From the NCBI GenBank assembly GCA_002490705.1, contig DKUO01000038.1, forward strand, positions 1 through 64,000: a stretch of 64,000 nucleotides of DNA, given 5' to 3'. Positions 52,105 to 59,264 of the stretch are shown piece by piece; the stretch's first letter is position 1; the number at the start of each line of letters is the position of its first letter. The notes beneath the pieces are model-generated. The model saw nothing but the letters and a program-made list of their open reading frames with translations, had not been told where the DNA came from and ran no database searches. This DNA comes from Lachnospiraceae bacterium UBA7202. Its GTDB lineage: Bacteria > Bacillota > Clostridia > Lachnospirales > Lachnospiraceae. The translations under genes and the position numbers were made by a program.

Positions 52105-53361
52105 ATGGAATTGTTCAGACTGGAACATAAAAAACTGTGGAGGAAAAACAGCACCAGAATCTGTGTCCTGTTATGCTTTTTTTACTGTGTGGTATTCGGA
52201 AGCTTTCTGGTCTACCAGTGGTTTGTCTTCGGGAGTGGGAAAGACGATATGGAAAATATAGGAGACAGAAACTTTGACGGCTACGAGAACATCAGGGACT
52301 GTCAGGCTTATTTTCATAAATACGGGGAGCTGACAGACGAGACATTGCAGGAGTGGGTCAGGGATTATCAGCGTCTTCGCGTAGCGCTGAAGAAAGAAAA
52401 AGAAACGCAGGGAACGGAGAAGATAGAGACCCGTAAGGCATACCGAAATTCGGGATGGGAGACTGTGGACAGCATGCTCAGAACACTCTATCCGGAATTG
52501 GAACAGGAAGAAATGCGCTACGTTATGATCATGAGCTGCTATGTGGAGCCTGAAAAACTCACCGGGCTTTATGGGAGAAGAGAAAAGGCGCTTCATACCT
52601 TTCTTGATGTAAGCGGACAGACAGGCGAGGAGAGGGCATATCTTCTGCAGATCAATGAAAAGGTGCAGGAACCTTTTTCGTGGAAATGGGTGGAGGGTTG
52701 GTCTAATGTTCTCGGCAATACGGTATCCGGATTGGGAATCGTTATGGCGCTGTTTCTCACCATTGTCCTGTCCTCCCTGTTTGCCGGGGAGTGGCACGAC
52801 AATACAAGCCCGCTTATCTTGACGACGAGAAACGGTTGGAAAAAGCTTGCAGCTGCCAAAATTCTTACGGGGGTTTCCTTTGCGCTGGAACTTTTCATGA
52901 TCGTGGCCGTGGGGACAGTCACATTGCAGCTTGTTTATCTGGGAACAGAAGGTTGGGATATGCCCATTCAGACAATCAAAATGATTGCGATTGCGCCTAT
53001 GAATATGCTACAGGCGGAACTCTATGAGTTTGCTTTTACTCTGCTCGGCGCGGTGGGATTTGCGGGCGTTGTCATGCTGATTTCGGCCTGTTGTAAAAGT
53101 CAGGTACTGGCGCTTCTTCTCAGCCTGGCGGTGGTATATGTGCCGACAGCCATACATAACAGCGTGCCCGTCCCGCTGTCGAAAGCGTTTGATCTTTTGC
53201 CGTTGGTGGGGAGCGGGGCGGACATTTTCCGCACCAATACCTTCCATCTGTTCGGGCGGTATATCTGGTCGCCTTATCTGCTGATTTGGGTGCCGTTTGT
53301 GATCGGTATTTTGTGCCTGATGCCTGCCGTTCGGGGTTGGGCGAGACGGATGCGGACATAA
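52105..53361 (+). CDS. ABC-2 type permease partner
   Basis: 418 residues from ATG 52105 behind AAGGAGGAATTTTAAA. The first helix (about 20-40) is followed by a large charged external loop (about 45-215) and then about five helices clustered in the C-terminal half (LGIVMALFLTIVLSSLFAGEW, etc.). GEWHDNTSPLILTTRNGWKKL resembles the cytosolic elbow of ABC-2 permeases. Last gene of the sigma/ABC operon; it converges with apbE. Confidence 0.86.
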   Translation: MELFRLEHKKLWRKNSTRICVLLCFFYCVVFGSFLVYQWFVFGSGKDDMENIGDRNFDGYENIRDCQAYFHKYGELTDETLQEWVRDYQRLRVALKKEKETQGTEKIETRKAYRNSGWETVDSMLRTLYPELEQEEMRYVMIMSCYVEPEKLTGLYGRREKALHTFLDVSGQTGEERAYLLQINEKVQEPFSWKWVEGWSNVLGNTVSGLGIVMALFLTIVLSSLFAGEWHDNTSPLILTTRNGWKKLAAAKILTGVSFALELFMIVAVGTVTLQLVYLGTEGWDMPIQTIKMIAIAPMNMLQAELYEFAFTLLGAVGFAGVVMLISACCKSQVLALLLSLAVVYVPTAIHNSVPVPLSKAFDLLPLVGSGADIFRTNTFHLFGRYIWSPYLLIWVPFVIGILCLMPAVRGWARRMRT

Positions 53362-53403
53362 GATTACTATAATTCGTGCAATGCACAAAAACAAGGAACG
53401 GTG

Positions 53404-54471
53404 CTAATGGGGTTCGTGTAAGAAATTTTCGGAAGCGTACTGCGTGCCGTCTTTTGTGATGAAAAGGTATGCCACATCCTTTTCTGCCTCAAGGAATTTA
53501 CGCCCCTTGTCAAGCCCGAGGCAGAGGCAGGAGGTGGAGAGGGCATCCGCCCTTGTGGAGGAATCACAGATAATGGTCACGCTTGCCAGTTCGTTGTCTA
53601 CAGGATATCCGGTGGAGGTGTCGAGGACATGGTGATAGAAAACGCCGTCCTCATAAAAACACCGCTCGTAGATCCCGGAGGTCACCACGGAGGTATCTCT
53701 GATTTCTACAGTGTCGATAGTAGTTCCATCCTCGGCGAAAGGCTCCTGAATGCCGATGCGGAAGGGGGCGCCGTCCGGCTTTTCACCGATGGCAAGCACA
53801 TTGCCGCCAAGACTGATGCAGGCGCTTGTGACGCCCTGCGAGAGCAGATATTCCTTCATTTTGTCGGCGATATAGCCTTTGGCGATGAAGCCAAGGTCGA
53901 CAGCGGCCTCCGGGTCTGTCAGGGTGACGGTTCGCAAGACAGGCTCGCCGGTTTCGTCAGAGGGAGCAGTGCCAAATCGGATATGGTCATAGGAGACATG
54001 GGAGAGCGCCGTCTTGATGGCGGCGTCCTCCGGCACACGGGGATCGCCATCAGAGCCAAAGTCCCAGAGTTCGCTGACCGGGCGGATGGTGGGGTCTATG
54101 GCCCCTTCCGTCGCATTGGCATAGTCTGTCGCTGTAGTAAGAAGCGTAACCGTCTCCTCCGATACCGTGACGGTTTCGCCCCCTGCGTGATTGATTTTCC
54201 ACACATCCGAACCTTCCTTGGTGGCGCTGAACAGATTTTCATATTTTTCCGCCAACGCAAAGCACCCGTCCAGAATGGTTTCATCCACCGTATCGTATAA
54301 CGTAATCTGAATCACGGTGTCGAAATAAAAGCCGGTCCGGGAGATCGGCTCACTGTTTTTGGCACAGCCGGTCAGGATGGCAAAAGTCAGAACGAGAATC
54401 ATTGTAAGGGCGGTGATAATCCATGTTTTAGATCTATTCTGTTTTTGTCCGGTTTTATGATAAACGTTCAT
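53404..54471 (-). CDS. apbE: FAD:protein FMN transferase, lipoprotein form
   Basis: 355 residues. ApbE attaches FMN from FAD covalently to threonine in the SGAT-type motif of RnfG, RnfD and NqrB/C. A signal helix ends in lipobox LTGC. Family marks follow: FYFDTVIQITLYD, DPTIRPVSELWDFG, AVDLGFIAKGYIADKM, SLGGNVLAIG and HHVLDTSTGYPVDN. A threonine/acidic metal site is visible in STRADALSTSCLCLG. It overlaps the upstream gene by 17 bases. Rnf at 37-42 kb is the obvious client. Confidence 0.94.
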   Translation of the reverse strand: MNVYHKTGQKQNRSKTWIITALTMILVLTFAILTGCAKNSEPISRTGFYFDTVIQITLYDTVDETILDGCFALAEKYENLFSATKEGSDVWKINHAGGETVTVSEETVTLLTTATDYANATEGAIDPTIRPVSELWDFGSDGDPRVPEDAAIKTALSHVSYDHIRFGTAPSDETGEPVLRTVTLTDPEAAVDLGFIAKGYIADKMKEYLLSQGVTSACISLGGNVLAIGEKPDGAPFRIGIQEPFAEDGTTIDTVEIRDTSVVTSGIYERCFYEDGVFYHHVLDTSTGYPVDNELASVTIICDSSTRADALSTSCLCLGLDKGRKFLEAEKDVAYLFITKDGTQYASENFLHEPH

Positions 54472-54928
54472 ACAGTTCTCTAAATTCTTTTTCCGAAAGA
54501 TTTAACTCTGTTTCATTATAATAGGGAACGCCATCCTTGATTCCGAATGAAAGGGCAGTTTGTCCGTCTAAGTAGTAAGCCTTAATGGCATAGTCAACCG
54601 GTTCTGCCTGCCAGATATAATCCACCAAAGCTTTTGCCGCCTTTCTGGATTTTTCATCCGACATACCGCCAACTGCGGGACCTGAGCCTGCACAGTAAAT
54701 GTCTAAGTCAACTTCGTCCCCTTCCTCCGAGGTGGCCAAAATACAGTAGGAAAAAAGATCCTCCATATTTTCTGTCTGATAAACGGGTTGACCAAATAAG
54801 GCTTTGATTTTACCGCATAGAATAGAAAATTGATTTTCACAATCTGTGAAGCTTTCAATCAAATTACAGATTTTACTGCTTCCCACTAATTGGTCCATGT
54901 CTTTTACTGCTTGAAATGTGTATGGCAT
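54455..54928 (-). CDS. Small protein of unknown function
   Basis: 157 residues, acidic, no signal peptide or membrane helix. Visible stretches: DLDIYCAGSGPAVGGMSDEK in the middle and a Tyr-rich C-terminus (YYNETELNLSEKEFRELY). I recognise no family. It lies between the esterase (20 bases upstream) and apbE (17-base overlap), so all three share one transcript, but no common purpose can be read from the sequence. Confidence 0.7.
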   Translation of the reverse strand: MPYTFQAVKDMDQLVGSSKICNLIESFTDCENQFSILCGKIKALFGQPVYQTENMEDLFSYCILATSEEGDEVDLDIYCAGSGPAVGGMSDEKSRKAAKALVDYIWQAEPVDYAIKAYYLDGQTALSFGIKDGVPYYNETELNLSEKEFRELYERLS

Positions 54929-54948
54929 TTTTTATCCTCCTTTGCTTT

Positions 54949-55785
54949 TCATGCTATCTGTTCAATCCAGGTAAAAAATTTATCCAATCCCTGATTCGTC
55001 TCCCTCGTTTCCAGAAACATGCCCGCCGTGTACCACGAGTGCGTGTTTTTCTGATCCACAACGGAATAGAGTTCGCAGGGGATTCCCAGACTTTTCGCTT
55101 TATCAAAAAAACGTTCCGCGCAGGAGTAGGAGATCAGTCCGTCGTGCCTACTCTGGATCAGCAGCATGGGAATATGGCTTTTTGCCATCAGGGCGCACGG
55201 CTCGCCCTGCGTCCTGTCATAACCCTTTGCAAACAACTGGCTCAGCAGAAGCCTTACGGAAAGGGAGTCTTTTTCGGAAAAGCGGTAGGGGCCGCCCGAC
55301 CCGACAAACCCTATCACGGGAGAGATATCAACGCCGTACTGTTCCTGCACTTTTTTGCCGTAGCAGAGTATGGAGGATAAATGAGCCCCGGCGGAGGGGC
55401 CGGAGACAATGATCTTTGTGGTGTCGATGCCTTTTTTCTGCAAAAAGGAGACTGCCGCCTGATAGCCCCGGCACACGTCCTCGAGCTGACAGGGATATTT
55501 ATGTTTGGGAGACAGCCGGTAGCCGAGAGAGAAAAAACGAAATCCGTTTTTGGCGGCACACTGCCCCACAAAATCGAACTGTTTCGGTGATCCGGCATTC
55601 CAGCCGCCGCCGTGCACCCAGACAATTACCTTGTCGCTTGTCCTGTTTTTCGGTTCATAATATAAAAAATACTGCTGTTTGTCAGTGCCAAAGGATACGG
55701 CCTGCGGTTTTATCTCTTTTCTGACATGGAGCATTTTTTTGTATAAGCTCCAATAGCTGAGGCTTTCCCGCAGGGAGTCATTCAT
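54949..55785 (-). CDS. Alpha/beta hydrolase, HSL-like esterase
   Basis: 278 residues. Oxyanion motif HGGGW at 58-62, nucleophile Ser 131 in GPSAGA (GxSxG), acid Asp 215 in SRHDGLI and His 249 in NTHSW. This is the hormone-sensitive-lipase/BD-FAE (DUF-type carboxylesterase) group, acting on small esters. No signal peptide, so cytosolic. A promoter candidate with TATAAT lies 39 bases ahead. First gene of the esterase-unknown-apbE unit. Confidence 0.9.
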   Translation of the reverse strand: MNDSLRESLSYWSLYKKMLHVRKEIKPQAVSFGTDKQQYFLYYEPKNRTSDKVIVWVHGGGWNAGSPKQFDFVGQCAAKNGFRFFSLGYRLSPKHKYPCQLEDVCRGYQAAVSFLQKKGIDTTKIIVSGPSAGAHLSSILCYGKKVQEQYGVDISPVIGFVGSGGPYRFSEKDSLSVRLLLSQLFAKGYDRTQGEPCALMAKSHIPMLLIQSRHDGLISYSCAERFFDKAKSLGIPCELYSVVDQKNTHSWYTAGMFLETRETNQGLDKFFTWIEQIA

Positions 55786-55823
55786 GAGCGGCCCCTTTCC
55801 AATATTGTTTTTCTTTTGCGCCT

Positions 55824-55851
55824 ATTATATCTTATTCTCAGAAGCTGTAAT
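55824..55851 (-). promoter_or_regulatory. Possible promoter of the esterase-apbE unit
   Basis: On the minus strand ATTACA (55851-55846), 16-base spacer, consensus TATAAT (55829-55824), 39 bases before the esterase ATG. Confidence 0.5.
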
Positions 55852-55866
55852 CTTTGGCGATGCCAA

Positions 55867-55913
55867 CAAGAATTACGCAGTAATTCTTGCGTCGCAGGGT
55901 GCTGACCCTGCGA
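55867..55913. repeat. Pair of adjacent strong hairpins, REP-like
   Basis: CAAGAATTA/TAATTCTTG (55867-55889, loop CGCAG) and TCGCAGGG/CCCTGCGA (55892-55913, loop TGCTGA) are both perfect and two bases apart. No T run follows on either strand. It resembles a repetitive extragenic palindrome; only one copy is in the window. Confidence 0.6.
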
Positions 55914-56062
55914 CCATTATATCATAGCTTATAAATATTTAAAATTGTTCTATCACATATATTGTGCAACAGGATCTGAGGACTGAACGAGTAGGTTGTG
56001 GGTGTATTCACTCTAATTGTATGTTCATTTGATAAAAATGCGTTTGCTGTGCGTATATTGTG

Positions 56063-56091
56063 TTGACAGTTTGAAGCGATTTGCATATAAT
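56063..56091 (+). promoter_or_regulatory. Consensus sigma-A promoter of the RelB/DinJ-YafQ pair
   Basis: TTGACA (56063-56068), 17-base spacer, TATAAT (56086-56091): perfect match, 92 bases before the antitoxin ATG. Confidence 0.85.
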
Positions 56092-56182
56092 AAATGAAAG
56101 CAGCATACTGCGAGAATTGTTTTTATTCTTCTAAGACTGAAACAGAGACTGTGATTTTGCATTATATTAGGAGGTATGTAAT

Positions 56183-56461
56183 ATGGCAACTACAACGAAT
56201 TTGAATATACGAACGGATAAAACAGTAAAAGAAGCGGCAGAGAGTATTTTTGCGGAACTTGGCCTGAATATGACCACCGCAGTAAACATGTTTTTAAGGC
56301 AGACTATTCGGGAGAACGGTATACCTTTTTCGTTAAAGCTGAATATGCCGAATGAAACGACATTGGCTGCTATAGCAGAGGGAAGGCGAATTGCGGTTGA
56401 CCCGAATGTGAAAGGATATAAGAGCCTCAGTAATTTAAAGGAGGCTCTGGATGAAGTATGA
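56183..56461 (+). CDS. RelB/DinJ family antitoxin
   Basis: 92 residues. N-terminal ribbon-helix-helix (TNLNIRTDKTVKEAAESIFA, GLNMTTAVNMFLRQTIREN) and acidic C-terminal toxin-binding part (NLKEALDEV). It is driven by a perfect-consensus promoter, which fits a module that needs constant antitoxin supply and autorepression. Overlaps the YafQ toxin by 11 bases. Distinct in sequence from the RelB at 43.5 kb. Confidence 0.92.
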   Translation: MATTTNLNIRTDKTVKEAAESIFAELGLNMTTAVNMFLRQTIRENGIPFSLKLNMPNETTLAAIAEGRRIAVDPNVKGYKSLSNLKEALDEV

Positions 56462-56726
56462 AGTGAAATTCACCACCCAGTTTAAGCGGGATTTGAAATT
56501 GGCGAAAAGGCAGGGGAAAGATATTGGTAAGCTTTTTGAGGTAATCGGTACGATTGCAGAGGATAAAAAATTGAGTCCAAAATATCGTGACCATAGCCTG
56601 AGCGGTGAGTATGCTGGATGCAGGGAGTGCCATGTGGAACCGGATTGGTTATTGATATATGAGGTGATGGATAGTGTTTTGGTATTGATGCTCTACCGTG
56701 CCGGTACGCACTCGGAGTTGTTTTAA
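56451..56726 (+). CDS. YafQ family mRNA interferase toxin
   Basis: 91 residues. YafQ cuts mRNA on the ribosome. The known active residues are in place: His 48 (RDHSLSG), His 61 (ECHVEPDW), Asp 65, His 87 (AGTHSELF) and the final Phe 91. Partner is the RelB/DinJ antitoxin overlapping its start. ATG 56451 follows AAAGGAGGCTCTGG, an excellent ribosome site. It appears intact. Confidence 0.93.
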   Translation: MKYEVKFTTQFKRDLKLAKRQGKDIGKLFEVIGTIAEDKKLSPKYRDHSLSGEYAGCRECHVEPDWLLIYEVMDSVLVLMLYRAGTHSELF

Positions 56727-56912
56727 AAATATAGATTATAACTTCCTGAAAGTGCAGTTTGAAGTGTAACCGGGAAGCATATTTCTATTGAGGGAAAAGA
56801 ATTAGAATTTGTGTAATTAGAAACGAAGACAGTGTCAAATGAGCCTCTGAGTTATCAAAAATTTGGAGGTTCTTTTATTTTGTATAGAAATTTGAAAGAG
56901 GAGGGCCGAAAA

Positions 56913-57584
56913 ATGACCGAAATTTTTTATCTGGAAGACGACGAGACGATCGCGGCGGCTGTGAAGGAATATTTGAATGGGAAGGGCTTTTCGGTTTTCC
57001 CGTTTGGCACATTGGAAGAGGGCAGGAAGGCGTTGGAGCGCCATACGCCTAATCTGGTATTGATCGACTGGAATATGCCTGACGGGGAGGGAGCTTCCTT
57101 CTGTAAATGGATACGATCTAAGTGGAGGGAGCTGCCTCTTATCTTTCTCACGGTACGGGACGATACCCGTGATATTGTTTCGGGTTTTGAGAACGGAGCG
57201 GACGACTATGTGACAAAACCCTTTGAGCTGGAAGTTTTGTACTCCCGTATAGCCGCGCTGTTACGCCGGGCGGGGAACGTGCAGGGCAGATATCTTACCT
57301 GCGGTTTGATCAGCGTTGACACAGAAGGGATGGCGGTCTTGTGCGGAGGAGAGGAAGTGACGGTGAGTCAGGCGGAATATCAGCTTTTGCTCATCTTATT
57401 GCAGAACAAAGGAAAGACAGTGACAAGGGAACGGCTGTTAGCGCAAATATGGGATACGAACGGGAACTATGTCAATGACAATACTTTGACGGTGACAATG
57501 AAGCGGCTGCGGGAAAAGCTGGGGCAGCCTTCCTGTTTGAAGACGATCAGAAGCTTTGGTTACCGTATGGAGGAGGAAACGTGA
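56913..57584 (+). CDS. OmpR family response regulator (BceR-like)
   Basis: 223 residues from ATG 56913 behind AGAGGAGGGCCGAAAA. Receiver domain with acidic pair D10/E8-type LEDDE, phospho-acceptor Asp 52 (VLIDWNMP) and Lys in DDYVTKPFE; C-terminal winged helix (VSQAEYQLLLILLQNKGKTV, IRSFGYRMEEE). It overlaps the kinase gene by 4 bases and sits with an FtsX-type ABC transporter, the layout of BceRSAB peptide-antibiotic sensing and resistance systems. Confidence 0.92.
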   Translation: MTEIFYLEDDETIAAAVKEYLNGKGFSVFPFGTLEEGRKALERHTPNLVLIDWNMPDGEGASFCKWIRSKWRELPLIFLTVRDDTRDIVSGFENGADDYVTKPFELEVLYSRIAALLRRAGNVQGRYLTCGLISVDTEGMAVLCGGEEVTVSQAEYQLLLILLQNKGKTVTRERLLAQIWDTNGNYVNDNTLTVTMKRLREKLGQPSCLKTIRSFGYRMEEET

Positions 57585-58516
57585 GAGAGGGATTTTACTT
57601 TTTTGAGATAGTGGACCCGGCGGTCTTTTACTGTTTTCTGGGATTTCTGACAGGCTGTGCTTTCTTTTTTTGTGTTTTTGTGTATTGGCGGAAAAAGTCG
57701 GACGCCCGCATCAAAAGGTTAATCAGTTATCTGGAAAAGATCAATACAGGCGGTCAGGGGCTTCTCATGGATGCCTCTGAGGATGAATTTTCAAAGCTTC
57801 AGGATGAGATATACAAAACAGTGACTGCGCTTTACCAGACAAGGGACGCCGCGCTGGCACAGCGGAATCATTTTGCGGAAAATCTCTCCAACATTGCGCA
57901 TCAGCTCAAAACGCCGATTACAGCCATTTCTTTATCGGTTCAGATGGCGAAGGAACGGATGGGAGAGCCTTATGCCTCGAGGATAGAACGGCAGATAAGG
58001 AGTCTCGTGCGTTTGGAGGAGTCGCTGCTTCTTTTGTCCCGTATTGATTCGGGAACGCTTGCGCTTGACAGGAAGCCGGCGGATGTGTTCACATTGCTTT
58101 CGCTGGCGGCTGACAATTTATATGAGCTGTCTGAAAAGAGGGGCGTTGCGATTGACGTTCCGGAAGCGGGTGCGGTACAGATCAACGTGGATTTGGAATG
58201 GACCATGGAGGCGGTTATGAATTTGATGAAGGATTGTATGGAGGCCGCCGAACCGGGCACGGCGGTACACTGCGCTTATGAAAAAAATCCGCTCTATGTG
58301 GAGATCAGGATATGGGATCAGGGAGAGGGATTTTTAAAGGAGGATTTACCCCATTTGTTCGAGCGGTTCTATCGCGGGAAGAAGGCGGGAGAGAACGGAT
58401 GCGGAATCGGGCTTTCGCTCTCAAAGGCAATCGTGGAAATGCAGGACGGCGTCATCCGTGCCTATAATCTGCCTGACAAAGGCGCCTGTTTTGAATTGCG
58501 GTTTTACAGTCACTGA
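57581..58516 (+). CDS. Intramembrane-sensing histidine kinase (BceS-like)
   Basis: 311 residues. Two short membrane helices (about 13-36) with almost no external loop, typical of kinases that sense through a partner ABC transporter. H-box NIAHQLKTPIT with His 107. The N-box reads N214-LMKD-C, with Asp 218 where the usual second Asn of NLxxN stands. G1 WDQGEGFLKEDLPHLFERFYRG and G2 NGCGIGLSLSKAIVE are intact. So ATP binding is likely kept; the Asp is seen in some clostridial kinases. Confidence 0.9.
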   Translation: MREGFYFFEIVDPAVFYCFLGFLTGCAFFFCVFVYWRKKSDARIKRLISYLEKINTGGQGLLMDASEDEFSKLQDEIYKTVTALYQTRDAALAQRNHFAENLSNIAHQLKTPITAISLSVQMAKERMGEPYASRIERQIRSLVRLEESLLLLSRIDSGTLALDRKPADVFTLLSLAADNLYELSEKRGVAIDVPEAGAVQINVDLEWTMEAVMNLMKDCMEAAEPGTAVHCAYEKNPLYVEIRIWDQGEGFLKEDLPHLFERFYRGKKAGENGCGIGLSLSKAIVEMQDGVIRAYNLPDKGACFELRFYSH

Positions 58517-58578
58517 GATGTCACTTTCCTTTGCTATTCTGATATCGTGGCCACAAAGAAAAAGGAGGATTGGACAAC

Positions 58579-59259
58579 ATGGAAATACTCAGATGCGAAG
58601 GCGTGGAAAAGGTGTTCGGGAAAGGGGAAAATCAGGTTACGGCATTGAACGGTATCAATTTATCCGTTGAAAAGGGGGAGTTCGTGGCAATCGTCGGGGC
58701 CTCCGGCTCCGGAAAATCGACGCTCCTGCATATTCTCGGAAGCGTGGACAAGCCCACAAGGGGAAAGGTTACAGTGGACGGTGTCGATATCGGCAGGCTG
58801 AGCGCGAAGGAAGCGGCTGTTTTCAGGAGAAGAAAGGTGGGGCTGATCTACCAGTTTTATAATCTGATTCCGACTTTGACCGTGGAGAAGAATATCCTGA
58901 TGCCGATGCTGCTCGACAAGAGAAAGCCGGAGGCGGTTTATTTGGAGACGCTTTTAAGGACGCTTGGGATCGCGGATAAAACGGAGAGTATGCCGAGCCA
59001 GTTATCCGGGGGACAGCAGCAGAGGGTGGCGATTGCCAGATCGCTTATTTACCGTCCGGCGATTCTTCTCGCCGATGAGCCCACCGGAAATCTTGACCGG
59101 AAGAACGCAAAGGAAATTATGGATCTGTTAAAGCTGTCGAACCGTAACTGGAAACAGACGATCCTTTTGATTACCCACGACGAAAATATTGCCCTGGAAG
59201 CGGATCGGATCGTGACGCTGGCGGACGGACAGATTATCAGCGATCAGAAACGGGGGTGA
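58579..59259 (+). CDS. ABC transporter ATP-binding protein (BceA/MacB type)
   Basis: 226 residues from ATG 58579 behind AAAGGAGG; a TTG at 58570 is less likely. Walker A GASGSGKS at 40-47, Q-loop LIYQFYNLIPTLTV, signature LSGGQQQRVAIARS, Walker B ILLADEPTGNLD, switch His in LITHDENIA. BceA-type ATPases power FtsX-like permeases that free lipid II-cycle intermediates from peptide antibiotics and signal to the kinase. Confidence 0.94.
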   Translation: MEILRCEGVEKVFGKGENQVTALNGINLSVEKGEFVAIVGASGSGKSTLLHILGSVDKPTRGKVTVDGVDIGRLSAKEAAVFRRRKVGLIYQFYNLIPTLTVEKNILMPMLLDKRKPEAVYLETLLRTLGIADKTESMPSQLSGGQQQRVAIARSLIYRPAILLADEPTGNLDRKNAKEIMDLLKLSNRNWKQTILLITHDENIALEADRIVTLADGQIISDQKRG

Positions 59260-59264
59260 GCGGG

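Larger units (their letters stand above)
55786..56062. other. Intergenic stretch without a gene (part of 55786-56182)
   Basis: About 400 bases separate the minus-strand esterase from the plus-strand antitoxin. It holds the esterase promoter candidate, the two strong hairpins at 55867-55913, and, nearest to the antitoxin, its consensus promoter. Between about 55920 and 56060 it is A/T-rich and I see nothing definite. Confidence 0.6.
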
